Source: Candidatus Margulisiibacteriota bacterium
GTDB taxonomy: Bacteria; Margulisbacteria; Riflemargulisbacteria; GWF2-39-127
NCBI GenBank assembly: GCA_003242895.1
Contig: QKMY01000019.1
Span: 62,001-126,000, forward strand
DNA: 64,000 nucleotides
Direction of reading: 5' to 3'
Each line of letters starts with the position of its first letter. The first letter of the stretch is position 1. The notes below the pieces were generated by a model, which saw only the letters and a list, made by a program, of their open reading frames with translations, searched no databases and was not told the DNA's origin. Below are positions 26,795 to 36,272 of this stretch, in pieces. The position numbers and the translations under genes are program-made.

Positions 26795-29554
26795 ATGTCA
26801 GTTAATGTATCAAATGTTTATAAAAATGAATTATGTACGGGATGTGGCATGTGCGCAAGTGTTTGTCCTGCCGGGTGTATTTCTGTCAGGAAAGACGAAG
26901 ATAAAGGAATCATGCATGCATTTGTGGATGAAAGCAACTGTAATCATTGTGGTATATGTGTAAAAGTATGCCCAGGTGAGAAAGTTGATTTTAACCGGGA
27001 TATGCCGGATAAAAGGCTTGGTTTGTTAAGTCATCCTTATGTAGGAAAATATTATAATATTTATTTTGGATGCACTAACGATAATGAGATAAGGTTTAAT
27101 GGCGCTTCAGGTGGAATGGTAACAGCTTTTCTTTTGCATATACTTGAAAAGAAACTGGTTGATGGTGTAGTAGTCTCAAGAATGAGTAAAAATGAACCAT
27201 TAGTTGCCGAAACATTTATTGCGAGGTCGAAGGAAGAAATAATATCAGCCCAGAAATCGATTTATTGCCCTGTTCCTTTAGGGCTCATTATGAAGACACT
27301 TCAGAATAGTCCGGGACGGTACGCGGTAGTAGGTCTTCCCTGCCATATACATGCTATCAGGAAAATGCAGAAGCTGAAAAAAGAACTTGTCGGGAAGATT
27401 GTATTTACCATAGGTTTATTTTGCAGTCGGACCCCAAGTTATAATGCCACCCGTTTTCTATTGGAGAATAAAGGTATAAATTCAGATGCCGTATCTTCCA
27501 TTTCTTACAGAGGGAATGGACATCCTGGTTTAATGACAATTAATTTGAAAGATGGAAAAAGCATTAATGTACCTCATTTGGATTATGATTATTGGGGATA
27601 TATGTTTTTTAATTTTTTTATTCCTACAAGATGTTTTCTTTGTGCGGATAAGGTCGCTGCCCTGGCAGATATATCGGTAGGGGATAATTGGTCTGCTTTG
27701 ATGAAGTATAGAGGTGGAACTTCAACTATTATTGTGAGAGATAGTGACTGCCTGGATATCTTGAGAAATATGGAACGGGATAAGTTGGTTATTTTGCAGG
27801 AAACAGGCATTGATGTTCTTATTCACAGCCAGGATTTAACAAATAAATGTAATATTGCTTCGAGGGCAAAACTATGGAAGTTGTTGGGGGGGGCCTTGCC
27901 GGATTATGGCACACTAGAATATGCCTGTAATTGCAGAATTAACAAGTTAATAGTAATAATCCCTAAATTTATTAAATATTTTCTAAGCCGCAGGAAATAT
28001 AATTTTAAATTGCTTAAAAGAAGAGCAAGGATATTTTGGATGGTTGAACAGCTTGGATATAAGATATCTGGGATAATGAAAAAAGTATTAAAGACTCCTT
28101 TTTATTTATATAAATACTTAATAAGTCCGTTATTGTTTATTTCAAAAAAGAAGTTAGAAAAAAATAGTAAATATAAAATAGTTATGATAGGCGGCTATGG
28201 ATGTCGGGATATCGGGGATGAAGCTATGCCTCATGCAGATATAATCAATTTGAGAAGTATGTTTGGAGACAGGTTAGATATTGTTATGTTGTCTCCGGAC
28301 CCTGAGTATACGCGGGAATTTCATAAAGAAAGATCTATAAAGGATATTAATGAATTAACCCCTTTTCCTTTAAACGGAGTAATAAGTATTGTAAAAATTA
28401 TTATGTCTTTATATTTTCTTTGGGGGGCGTTTTTATATAAGCATGGAATATCTATCAGGCTTTGGCCTAATGCCAGAAATGTACTTGATGAAATGGCTTC
28501 ATGTGATCTTTTGTTTAATGTTGGAGGCGGGAATTTAAATAGTGTTATTCCACAGGAGCTTTATAAGAAAGGATTAACTTATATAGCAGCTGATATTTTA
28601 AATAAGCCGATAATCCTTTCCGGTCAGACAGCCGGTCCATATACGAAATTGGTAGATAGGCTTTTTTCAAGATACTGTTTAAATAAAGTTCATATGATTA
28701 CCTTCAGGGATAAAAAAACATCCCATGAGAGATTACTGAAAATCGGTGTATCCGGGCCTGTTATGGTTGACGCTGCTGATGACGCAATGACTATTCCCTT
28801 GATCGATGTTTATGAAACAAAGCAGATACTGATAAGGGAATTAGGTGCTAACTGGGTGAAGAATGATAAACGGCTCAAGGTAGCAATGAATCTGAAAGGT
28901 TCTTTGAAGATTTTTAAGCAAGCAGGGGAAAAAACTGAAGTAAAAAATGAAATTGAATTAATGGCTATTATTGCAGATTCAATTATAGATAAATATGATG
29001 CTCAGATTGTATTTATACCTACAGATTATTGCGACGGAGTAGATGATAGGGAGTTACATACGGATGTCGTGCAAAAAATGCATAATAAACATGCCGTAAA
29101 GACAATCGAGGGGGAATATAATGATACTACCTTAAAAAGTTTAATAGGCATGTTTGATGCAGCCATTGGCGCCCGGTATCATTTTTGTGTGTTCGCGGCT
29201 TCCATGCTTGTTCCGTATTGCGGTATTGCGAGTGGAGTTTATCAGAGGACAAAACTACAAGGATTATCTGACCTTTGTGGTTTGCCCCAATGTTATATAA
29301 ATGAAGATATGGAAACTGCTTCCTTTGATGATGTATGGGGTAAAATTCAGGAATTTATAAAAGACCGGCAAATAATTAAGCAAAAGCTAAAGAATATTGT
29401 ACCTGTATTAAAAGAAAAATCTTTAATCGGTGTTAAAGAAGTCGAGAAAATTCTAAAAAATAACAAGGGAGTTATAGTACATCACAAAGGGAATAATTCT
29501 TATAAAGCCAGGAGCAAAAATGTATTTGTCAGTAATTATACCGACGAGAAATAG
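26795..29554 (+). CDS. Ferredoxin/FrhB-type oxidoreductase fused to polysaccharide pyruvyl transferase
   Basis: A 919-residue protein with two parts. Residues 5-62 carry two [4Fe-4S] motifs (C14, C17, C20, C24 and C49, C52, C55, C59). Residues 75-375 resemble the F420-dehydrogenase beta-subunit (FrhB) family, with NGASGGMVTAF and GLPCHIHAIRKM. After a basic linker, residues about 455-800 form a polysaccharide pyruvyl transferase (CsaB/WcaK type): GGYGCRDIGDEA, then FNVGGGN, SGQTAGP and GARYHFCVFAA. In polysaccharide clusters these two families usually occur as separate neighbours. Ketal pyruvylation of a sugar is the likely output; what the redox half does is unknown. An eight-G tract (27886-27893) lies near the domain junction. 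The end overlaps the next gene by 35 bases. Confidence 0.9.
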   Translation: MSVNVSNVYKNELCTGCGMCASVCPAGCISVRKDEDKGIMHAFVDESNCNHCGICVKVCPGEKVDFNRDMPDKRLGLLSHPYVGKYYNIYFGCTNDNEIRFNGASGGMVTAFLLHILEKKLVDGVVVSRMSKNEPLVAETFIARSKEEIISAQKSIYCPVPLGLIMKTLQNSPGRYAVVGLPCHIHAIRKMQKLKKELVGKIVFTIGLFCSRTPSYNATRFLLENKGINSDAVSSISYRGNGHPGLMTINLKDGKSINVPHLDYDYWGYMFFNFFIPTRCFLCADKVAALADISVGDNWSALMKYRGGTSTIIVRDSDCLDILRNMERDKLVILQETGIDVLIHSQDLTNKCNIASRAKLWKLLGGALPDYGTLEYACNCRINKLIVIIPKFIKYFLSRRKYNFKLLKRRARIFWMVEQLGYKISGIMKKVLKTPFYLYKYLISPLLFISKKKLEKNSKYKIVMIGGYGCRDIGDEAMPHADIINLRSMFGDRLDIVMLSPDPEYTREFHKERSIKDINELTPFPLNGVISIVKIIMSLYFLWGAFLYKHGISIRLWPNARNVLDEMASCDLLFNVGGGNLNSVIPQELYKKGLTYIAADILNKPIILSGQTAGPYTKLVDRLFSRYCLNKVHMITFRDKKTSHERLLKIGVSGPVMVDAADDAMTIPLIDVYETKQILIRELGANWVKNDKRLKVAMNLKGSLKIFKQAGEKTEVKNEIELMAIIADSIIDKYDAQIVFIPTDYCDGVDDRELHTDVVQKMHNKHAVKTIEGEYNDTTLKSLIGMFDAAIGARYHFCVFAASMLVPYCGIASGVYQRTKLQGLSDLCGLPQCYINEDMETASFDDVWGKIQEFIKDRQIIKQKLKNIVPVLKEKSLIGVKEVEKILKNNKGVIVHHKGNNSYKARSKNVFVSNYTDEK

Positions 29555-30545
29555 GGGCAAAGAGTTAAGCATTGCTCTAGGATCTCTTGCTAAACAGACA
29601 CTATCACCAGATGAGTTCGAGGTGATTGTTGTGGATAATGGCTCAACAGATAATACCAGAGACGTCGTAAGAAGTTATCAGGGAGAAATTAAAAATCTCC
29701 GTTGTTTTTATGATAATGTGCCAGGGCTTCATGTAGGCAGAAATCGCGGCTTAAAAGAAGCAATGGCTGATATCCTTGTTTATGCTGATGATGACATAGA
29801 AGCTTTTCCTGTTTGGCTGGAGGGTATTAAGGAGTCTTTTGCTTTGGATAAAAATATAGGCCTAGTTGGCGGCAAAAATCTGCCTGCTTTTGAAACGGAG
29901 CCGCCAGAATGGTTATTAAAAATGTGGAATAAGAATACTAAGGTTGGTAAGATTCTGGGTTACCTGAGCTTGATTGATTTAGGCGAAGAAATTAAAGAAA
30001 TAAATCCATTTTTCGTTTTTGGTTGTAATTTTGCCATAAAAAAACAGGTTTTAATAGAAGCCGGCGGTTTTCATCCCGATGGCATGCCGCAAAAGCTGAT
30101 TAAGTACCGTGGTGACGGAGAAAGCTATATATCGAGTTGTATTTTGGAAAAAGGATATATGACATTATATAATCCAAAGGCTTCTGTTTACCATTTTGTA
30201 CCGGAAAAAAGGATGACCTTGGAATATTTTTGTATTAGAGCTTTTAATGAAGGGATTTCCAGCTCCTATGTACAAATTAGAAAAAATCATATAAAAACAC
30301 CTATTAAAAAAAGAAATATTAATAATGAAAGTATAATAACAATAGCAAAAACTGTAAAAGGTAAGTTGTTGTTTATAATTAACCTGATAAATGTAAAACT
30401 TAACAAGTTTAAAAAAGATATTTTTTATGAAATACATAATGAAATTAATAAAGCGTATAAGGCAGGGTATCGGTATCACCAGAATGAAGTAAAAAACGAT
30501 CCGAAATTATTAGAATGGGTTCTTCTTGAAAATTATTTAGGTTAG
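29520..30545 (+). CDS. GT2-family glycosyltransferase
   Basis: 341 residues with a GT-A fold: SVIIPTRNRGKELSIAL at the start, VVDNGSTDNTRDVV at 37-50, and the metal-binding acidic triplet DDD at 90-92 (VYADDDIEAF). A later GG-F-HP-GMP segment and RGDGESYI fit the acceptor side. The C-terminal 90 residues are basic. The start overlaps the upstream fusion gene by 35 bases and has CAGGAGC as ribosome site. It transfers a sugar from a nucleotide donor during repeat-unit assembly; the specificity cannot be read. Confidence 0.92.
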   Translation: MYLSVIIPTRNRGKELSIALGSLAKQTLSPDEFEVIVVDNGSTDNTRDVVRSYQGEIKNLRCFYDNVPGLHVGRNRGLKEAMADILVYADDDIEAFPVWLEGIKESFALDKNIGLVGGKNLPAFETEPPEWLLKMWNKNTKVGKILGYLSLIDLGEEIKEINPFFVFGCNFAIKKQVLIEAGGFHPDGMPQKLIKYRGDGESYISSCILEKGYMTLYNPKASVYHFVPEKRMTLEYFCIRAFNEGISSSYVQIRKNHIKTPIKKRNINNESIITIAKTVKGKLLFIINLINVKLNKFKKDIFYEIHNEINKAYKAGYRYHQNEVKNDPKLLEWVLLENYLG

Positions 30546-30626
30546 AAAGGATAAAAGTAATAGAAGAAAAGGGTTATTCGGATGTAATCAATGCGAACTA
30601 AATAAATAACTATCGGGGGGTAGGTT

Positions 30627-31058
30627 ATGATTCAAACAATTGTTGATAAAGAAGCAATTCTCGCTATTATTATTTCACGTGATTTTTCCAAAAAAGGCAT
30701 ACATTTTTTTACTCCTGATGAATTTTCCCAGCAGCTGGCATACATGAGCCATCCGGCAGGCAAAGTTATCGAACCCCATATTCACAATCAGGTTCCAAGA
30801 GAGGTCCATTACACAAAAGAAGTTCTTTTTATAAGAAAAGGGAAGCTCCGCGTTGATTTTTACAATGACGCCAGGAATTATCTGGAAAGCAGAACTTTGG
30901 AAACCGGGGATATTATCCTGCTGGCATCAGGCGGTCATGGCTTTGAGGTCATAGAAGACCTTGAGATGTTTGAGGTTAAGCAGGGACCATATGTAGGTGA
31001 GCAGGATAAAACCAGATTTGAGAGTATTAAAGCGTATGGATTGGAGAGACACTTGTGA
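30627..31058 (+). CDS. Single-domain cupin, likely sugar-modifying
   Basis: A 143-residue cupin. The metal-binding histidines are H51 and H53 in EPHIHN, with VLFIRKGKLRVDFY as the following cupin strand, then LETGDIILLASGGHGFEV. Small cupins of this type in polysaccharide loci act as sugar epimerases or isomerases, or have no assigned activity; the exact reaction is not clear. A six-G ribosome site precedes the ATG. It is translationally coupled to the aminotransferase (TGATG overlap at 31056-31060). Confidence 0.75.
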   Translation: MIQTIVDKEAILAIIISRDFSKKGIHFFTPDEFSQQLAYMSHPAGKVIEPHIHNQVPREVHYTKEVLFIRKGKLRVDFYNDARNYLESRTLETGDIILLASGGHGFEVIEDLEMFEVKQGPYVGEQDKTRFESIKAYGLERHL

Positions 31059-32176
31059 TGAATAGTTTTGTGCCGGTAAATGAACCGTTGTTAAACGGCA
31101 ATGAGAAGAAGTATCTTGGTGAATGTATTGATACTGGATGGATATCAAGTGAAGGCCCGTTCATCAAGCAATTCGAAAATGCATTTTCTGTTTATGTCGG
31201 GCGCAAATACGGAATAGCAGTCAGCAACGGTTCGGTAGCTCTTGATGCGGCAGTTGTTGCATTGGGAATTGGTGAAGGGGATGAAGTGATCCTCCCTGCT
31301 TTTACTATAATTTCATGTGCTGCCGCGATAGTCAGATCAGGTGCGCTGCCCGTGCTTGTTGATTGTGATCCACTAACCTGGAATATTGATGTTAATCAGA
31401 TAGAGCAGAAAATTACCGCAAAAACCAGGGCAATTATGGTGGTGCATATATACGGTTTGCCAGTTGATATGGAGCCTGTCCTGGAACTAGCCAGGAAATA
31501 TGACCTTAAAATAATTGAAGATGCGGCTGAGATGCATGGACAGACATATATGGGTAGAGCGTGCGGCAGTTTCGGTGATATCAGTACCTTCAGCTTTTAT
31601 CCTAACAAGCATATTACGACCGGTGAAGGCGGTATGCTGGTTACAGATGATGACTTTTTGGCAGATAGATGCCGTTCTTTAAGGAATCTATGTTTTCAGG
31701 CTGGTAAGAGATTTGTGCACGAAGAGTTGGGGTGGAATTTTCGAATGACTAATATTCAGGCTGCTCTTGGTCTGGCCCAATTGGAAAGACTACACGAGTT
31801 TGTAGAAAAAAAGAGAAGGATAGGCAAAAAGTATAATGAATTATTCATGGATGTAAAAGGAATTCAATTACCTGTAATCAAGACAGATTTTGCGGAAAAC
31901 ATATATTGGGTTTATGGAATGGTATTAAATGACGAAATATCTTTTGACGCTCAGGAAGTAATGAGACAGATGGCAGATAAACAGATTGGTACTCGTCCGT
32001 TTTTTTTTCCGATGCATGAACAGCCTGTGTTCCAGAAAATGGGCTTGTTTAAAAATGAGAAATATCCTGTGTCAGAAAAAATTGCCAGAAGAGGCTTTTA
32101 TATTCCGAGCGGACTTGCTTTGACCGATGAACAGATAGAGCAGGTGGCGGCAGTTCTGAAAGAGGTGATTAAATGA
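31058..32176 (+). CDS. DegT/DnrJ/EryC1-family nucleotide-sugar aminotransferase
   Basis: A 372-residue PLP enzyme that transaminates a keto-sugar nucleotide. It opens with PVNEPLLNGNEKKYL and continues with the family motifs SNGSVALDAAVVALGI, the cofactor region EDAAEMHG, and the PLP lysine K184 in FYPNKHITTGEGG. The last third has RPFFFPMHEQP, as in perosamine synthase-like members, so a GDP-4-keto-6-deoxymannose substrate is plausible but not proven. The ATG at 31058 (GGAGAG nine bases before) is preferred over a GTG at 31055. It is coupled to the cupin upstream and overlaps the methyltransferase by four bases. Confidence 0.93.
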   Translation: MNSFVPVNEPLLNGNEKKYLGECIDTGWISSEGPFIKQFENAFSVYVGRKYGIAVSNGSVALDAAVVALGIGEGDEVILPAFTIISCAAAIVRSGALPVLVDCDPLTWNIDVNQIEQKITAKTRAIMVVHIYGLPVDMEPVLELARKYDLKIIEDAAEMHGQTYMGRACGSFGDISTFSFYPNKHITTGEGGMLVTDDDFLADRCRSLRNLCFQAGKRFVHEELGWNFRMTNIQAALGLAQLERLHEFVEKKRRIGKKYNELFMDVKGIQLPVIKTDFAENIYWVYGMVLNDEISFDAQEVMRQMADKQIGTRPFFFPMHEQPVFQKMGLFKNEKYPVSEKIARRGFYIPSGLALTDEQIEQVAAVLKEVIK

Positions 32177-32931
32177 GTGTTTTTGCTGATTATTCGAGTT
32201 ATTATGATCTGCTTTATAAAGACAAGGATTATAAAGGTGAAATTGACTATATAGATATGCTTATCAGAAAGTATAATCCGCGAGCTAAAACCATATTGGA
32301 CCTGGGGTGTGGCACAGGACGTCACGATATTTTACTTGCGGAAAGAGGGTATTGCATACATGGTGTCGACTTGAGTGAAGAGATGATAAAAATTGCAAAA
32401 CAGTATGAAAGTTCTGATAGACTGAGTTTTTCTGCCGGAGATATAAGAAATATAAAATGCGGGAAAAAATTCGATGTTATCATATCTCTGTTTCATGTAA
32501 TGAGTTACCAGATAAAAAATGAAGATATTACATCTGTAGTAAACACGGTATCCCGGCATTTGGAGAAAGGCGGGGTATTTATATTTGACTGCTGGTATGG
32601 TCCTGCTGTGTTAACTGATATGCCGGTTGTAAGAGTGAAACGGCTTGAGAATGATGAGCTCACTGTCCTAAGAATAGCAGAGCCTGTTATGCACCCTGAT
32701 GAAAACGTTGTGGATGTTAATTATCAGTTATATATAACTGATAAATTAAGCGGTAACCATAGCGAAGTGAGAGAAATGCATAAAATGAGATACTGGTTTA
32801 AGCCTGAGATAGAGGAAGTGTTGAAAAATAAGGGATTCGAACTCATAGCATATGAAGAATGGATGAGTGGGAAACCCACTGGCTTAGATACCTGGGGAGT
32901 CTGTTGGGTTGTAAAAAAAATTGTTCAATAA
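32173..32931 (+). CDS. SAM-dependent class I methyltransferase
   Basis: A 252-residue methyltransferase with motif I ILDLGCGTGRHDILLAERG (about residues 41-59), an acidic end to beta-2 (GVDLSEEMI) and FDVIISLFHVMSY at motif IV. It overlaps the aminotransferase in an ATGA junction, so the two are translated together. It probably methylates the amino sugar made upstream, or a terminal sugar that could be read by the ABC exporter's C-terminal domain. Both roles are inferred from context. Confidence 0.9.
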   Translation: MSVFADYSSYYDLLYKDKDYKGEIDYIDMLIRKYNPRAKTILDLGCGTGRHDILLAERGYCIHGVDLSEEMIKIAKQYESSDRLSFSAGDIRNIKCGKKFDVIISLFHVMSYQIKNEDITSVVNTVSRHLEKGGVFIFDCWYGPAVLTDMPVVRVKRLENDELTVLRIAEPVMHPDENVVDVNYQLYITDKLSGNHSEVREMHKMRYWFKPEIEEVLKNKGFELIAYEEWMSGKPTGLDTWGVCWVVKKIVQ

Positions 32932-32972
32932 TGTGTAAAAAAAATTAAAAGAAGGATCGGGGAAACTAAATC

Positions 32973-34217
32973 ATGACGGGCGCAGGAAATGTTACATTAA
33001 TAAAAAGAATAGGAATACTATTAAGTTTGGATCCACATGGAGGAGGTACATATCAATGGACGCTGAATATGTTGAATGTGCTTAATGATTATTTTCATGA
33101 TAATCATAATGTAAAGATCTATGTGTTTTTCTATCGAAAATCTTTTCCCATAGAAATATATAAAGCAAAATATTCAAGTTTTTGCTTTTATGAAATTAGC
33201 AATATAGATGCAAGTGCAATGAGATGGCTAACAAAAGTGTTTATTTATATGCCGGTATTTGTATCTGTTATTCGTTATATATATCCGCTTAATTTTGCAC
33301 TGAAAAAAGAAAATATCGATTTAATGATTTTTCCTGGTGCTATGATAGAAACTGTATTTTGCAGGAGTAATGCAATGTTTATGTTTACAGATATTATGCA
33401 TGTTTTCTACCCCAGATTTCCCGAAGTGTCTGCTAATGGGAATCTTAGGTACCGCAATTTAGTTTTTAAATATGGTATTAAATACGCTTCTCAAATTGTG
33501 GTGGAAACAAAACAGCTTAAAGAAGACATTATCAAGTATTACAATGCTAATGGCAAAAAAGTAGATGTATTACTGCAAACCATGTCAAAAAATATTGAGA
33601 ATGATGAAGATGATAAAGGCGATGAAGAAGTCATAGCCTTCAAAAAACAATTACCTGAAAAGTATATATTTTATCCTGCGCAACTGTGGGAGCATAAAAA
33701 TCATAAGAATTTGCTATTTGCTATGAAATTAATAATCATGAAAATGCCTGATTTGAAGCTTGTTCTAACGGGCTCAAGAAAAAATGGTGATGAGAAAATA
33801 TTTGAATTAATCAAAGGACTGGAATTAAAAAATGATGTTAAATATTATGGTTATGTTGCTGATAAGTATATGCCGGTCCTATACAAAAATGCTCAAATGC
33901 TTGTTATGCCAACTTATTTTGGTCCCACCAATATCCCTACTGTTGAATCCTTTTATTATGGTACCCCTGCGGTAATTTCAAATATACCTGGCGTAACTGA
34001 ACAGACTGGAGATGCAGCCTTGCTTTTTGATCCGGATTCGCCCGAGGATATTGCTGATAAAATAATGATTATGCTGGCTAATAAAGAATTGAGAAAAGAA
34101 AAAATAAAATTAGGCTATGAAAGAATAAAACTATTGTCATATGAGAATTATATGCGTAAGTATTTTAATATATTAAATAGAAATTTAGATAATAAAAGGT
34201 ATAGCAATGCCAAATGA
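32973..34217 (+). CDS. GT4-family glycosyltransferase
   Basis: A 414-residue GT-B transferase. Signs are GILLSLDPHGGGTYQW at the N-terminus, FYPAQLWEHKNHKNLL before the donor domain, TGSRKNGDEK, and PTYFGPTNIPTVESFYYGTPAVIS, where the second acidic residue of the EX7E pair is E and the first is replaced. It overlaps the next gene by 11 bases. Sugar and linkage are not readable. Confidence 0.9.
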   Translation: MTGAGNVTLIKRIGILLSLDPHGGGTYQWTLNMLNVLNDYFHDNHNVKIYVFFYRKSFPIEIYKAKYSSFCFYEISNIDASAMRWLTKVFIYMPVFVSVIRYIYPLNFALKKENIDLMIFPGAMIETVFCRSNAMFMFTDIMHVFYPRFPEVSANGNLRYRNLVFKYGIKYASQIVVETKQLKEDIIKYYNANGKKVDVLLQTMSKNIENDEDDKGDEEVIAFKKQLPEKYIFYPAQLWEHKNHKNLLFAMKLIIMKMPDLKLVLTGSRKNGDEKIFELIKGLELKNDVKYYGYVADKYMPVLYKNAQMLVMPTYFGPTNIPTVESFYYGTPAVISNIPGVTEQTGDAALLFDPDSPEDIADKIMIMLANKELRKEKIKLGYERIKLLSYENYMRKYFNILNRNLDNKRYSNAK

Positions 34218-34926
34218 AATAGGAATAGTTTTGACCGCAACCATTATTCCTAATGCAATATACACTGTGTATGGTGATGCACAAAGAAGGAAGGCAGAAT
34301 ATTTGCGAGCGATTAGCTTTTATAAGCATTTTGCTCCAGTGTATTTTTTGGAAAATTCTTCTTATCCTTTATTGAGTGATCCGGATTTTGCTGAAATTGA
34401 AAATGTTAATTTAATAAAGTTTCCTTTATCAGCACATTTTAGAAAAGGTAAAGGATATCAAGAATTTCAAATGATAGATGAATGGATAAGAACAGATGAA
34501 AATCTGCCGAAGCGTTTTATTAAAATCACTGGAAGATATATTATTAAAAATTTCAAGAAAATATTCATGGAATATATAACAGAAAAATCTAATTGCATCT
34601 TAATAGACCAGAATTCAAAAAACAAGGTAGCACTAACTCAGTTGTTCTGTTCCGATAGTTATTGTTATAAAGAAAAGCTGTCTGGATTCTATTTGGATTG
34701 TGATGATGAAAAAGGGGAATTCGCAGAAAAAGTTCTTTACAGAAAGCTGATAGATTCAAATCTTGATTTTAAAATTTTTCGAAGTAAACCAAATTATGAA
34801 TATATTAGTGGTAGTACCGGCTCTTATGTTAAAGAAAATGTTGTTAAATTTGCAATAAAAAATATGATAAGGAAGATTATGTACAACATATATCAAAATA
34901 AATACATAACTTTAAAGAATACATAA
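34207..34926 (+). CDS. Putative glycosyltransferase-like protein of a polysaccharide locus
   Basis: 239 residues. I do not recognise the family with certainty. The start (GIVLTATIIPN) and the segment FIKITGRYIIKN recall small proteins of capsule and O-antigen loci that are annotated as putative glycosyltransferases. There is no signal peptide or membrane span. It overlaps the GT4 gene before it by 11 bases and precedes the polymerase, which supports a role in polysaccharide assembly. Confidence 0.6.
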   Translation: MPNEIGIVLTATIIPNAIYTVYGDAQRRKAEYLRAISFYKHFAPVYFLENSSYPLLSDPDFAEIENVNLIKFPLSAHFRKGKGYQEFQMIDEWIRTDENLPKRFIKITGRYIIKNFKKIFMEYITEKSNCILIDQNSKNKVALTQLFCSDSYCYKEKLSGFYLDCDDEKGEFAEKVLYRKLIDSNLDFKIFRSKPNYEYISGSTGSYVKENVVKFAIKNMIRKIMYNIYQNKYITLKNT

Positions 34927-34961
34927 AAAAGTACTATAAACAGGAAGAAAAAAAGTGAAAA

Positions 34962-36272
34962 ATGAATGATACAATTCAAAAAACAACAATAAATGACTTT
35001 CTATTTTTTCTGGTTGTAGCCGGGGTGCCATCCAGCTTTTTTGGATTAGTTAATGAAAAGTTTTTTTATATACCAGGTTTATTTGATCTTCGTTTGTTAA
35101 GCTGGCTTTTATCTTTGTTGTTTTTATTTTTTTATTTTAGAAATATCAAATATATTAAAAATATTACTGCCGGCAATTCCTTGTTATGGGTTGTTTGCTT
35201 TCTTGCTTTTGTTTTTCTTTCAACGTTATTGTTGAATAACGTTTCGTTTAAAGAAGCGTTCACGATATTTAGGGCAGATTATTTTACACCCATATCATGC
35301 CTGGCTTTAATGCTATATATGACCACGATGGATTCTGTTAGATTGAACAGGTTTTTTAACTGGATTATTTTAGCTATGTCTGTGCAGGGTTTGTTTTTTA
35401 TAGTGTACTACTTTACCGGGCTTTCGGTTTTTTCAGTAAGTATTTATGAGACTATGGATAAGGCTAGATATTTTCTGGCTTATCCTATTTTTAATTCTCT
35501 TGTTTTTAATATTTCGGTAATCAATCTTTTGTTTAACAAAAAAATAAAATGGTTTGCTCCACTAATGATAAGTATTGTGTCTATGTTTTTGATATCTACC
35601 AGGTCGGTCCTGTTCAGTTATGTTATTTACCTTTCTATTATAAGTTTTTTGTATGTATTTACAGGTAAAAAAACAAAAACAATGACTATGATTTATCTGT
35701 TTTTGATGTTAGTAACTTCTCAGTTTATATTTAGTTATTACTTTAAGGATTATTCGGATTTCTTTTCTGAGAGATTGAATGAAATATTTGTTAGCAGCAG
35801 TTTAAAAGATGTTGCTAACTATAATTTCAGGCTTAAGCTCATAGATGATGCAATACAGTCGAACCTTATCAATGGGACGTTGCTGTTTGGCAATGGTTAT
35901 GTTCGTTTTAGTGAGAGTGGAGATTATGATCTGACTCTCGGAGGGGATTCCAGTTTTGCAGGTGTTATTTATACCGAAGGAGTATTCGGGATTATTATAA
36001 GAATGTTGCCGATTATAATTATATTAATAAAAAATATAAAAGAATATTTATTTATAAGAAAAGAAGATACCATTCCTTTGAATATCATATCAATTGCAAT
36101 GATTGTACCAGGTATAATAATGTATGCTCAAACTGCAATATTTAAAAATTATAATAGTACTGTATTCTTCCTTTTTGCTTTAGAAATTATCAAACTTAAG
36201 CAAGGACAATATATTGATAATAATAATCATAATAAAAAACCAGTAAATTCAGTTTGGAATTATCAAAAATGA
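34962..36272 (+). CDS. Wzy-like O-antigen/polysaccharide polymerase
   Basis: A 436-residue membrane protein with about ten to twelve hydrophobic spans and a long external loop (about residues 260-320) containing FGNGYVRF and GGDSSFAGVIYTEG. This layout and the ISTRS segment before a span are typical of Wzy/WaaL-type polymerases and ligases. It would join repeat units on the periplasmic side. Sequence alone does not separate polymerase from ligase. The stop overlaps the next start (ATGA). Confidence 0.8.
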   Translation: MNDTIQKTTINDFLFFLVVAGVPSSFFGLVNEKFFYIPGLFDLRLLSWLLSLLFLFFYFRNIKYIKNITAGNSLLWVVCFLAFVFLSTLLLNNVSFKEAFTIFRADYFTPISCLALMLYMTTMDSVRLNRFFNWIILAMSVQGLFFIVYYFTGLSVFSVSIYETMDKARYFLAYPIFNSLVFNISVINLLFNKKIKWFAPLMISIVSMFLISTRSVLFSYVIYLSIISFLYVFTGKKTKTMTMIYLFLMLVTSQFIFSYYFKDYSDFFSERLNEIFVSSSLKDVANYNFRLKLIDDAIQSNLINGTLLFGNGYVRFSESGDYDLTLGGDSSFAGVIYTEGVFGIIIRMLPIIIILIKNIKEYLFIRKEDTIPLNIISIAMIVPGIIMYAQTAIFKNYNSTVFFLFALEIIKLKQGQYIDNNNHNKKPVNSVWNYQK

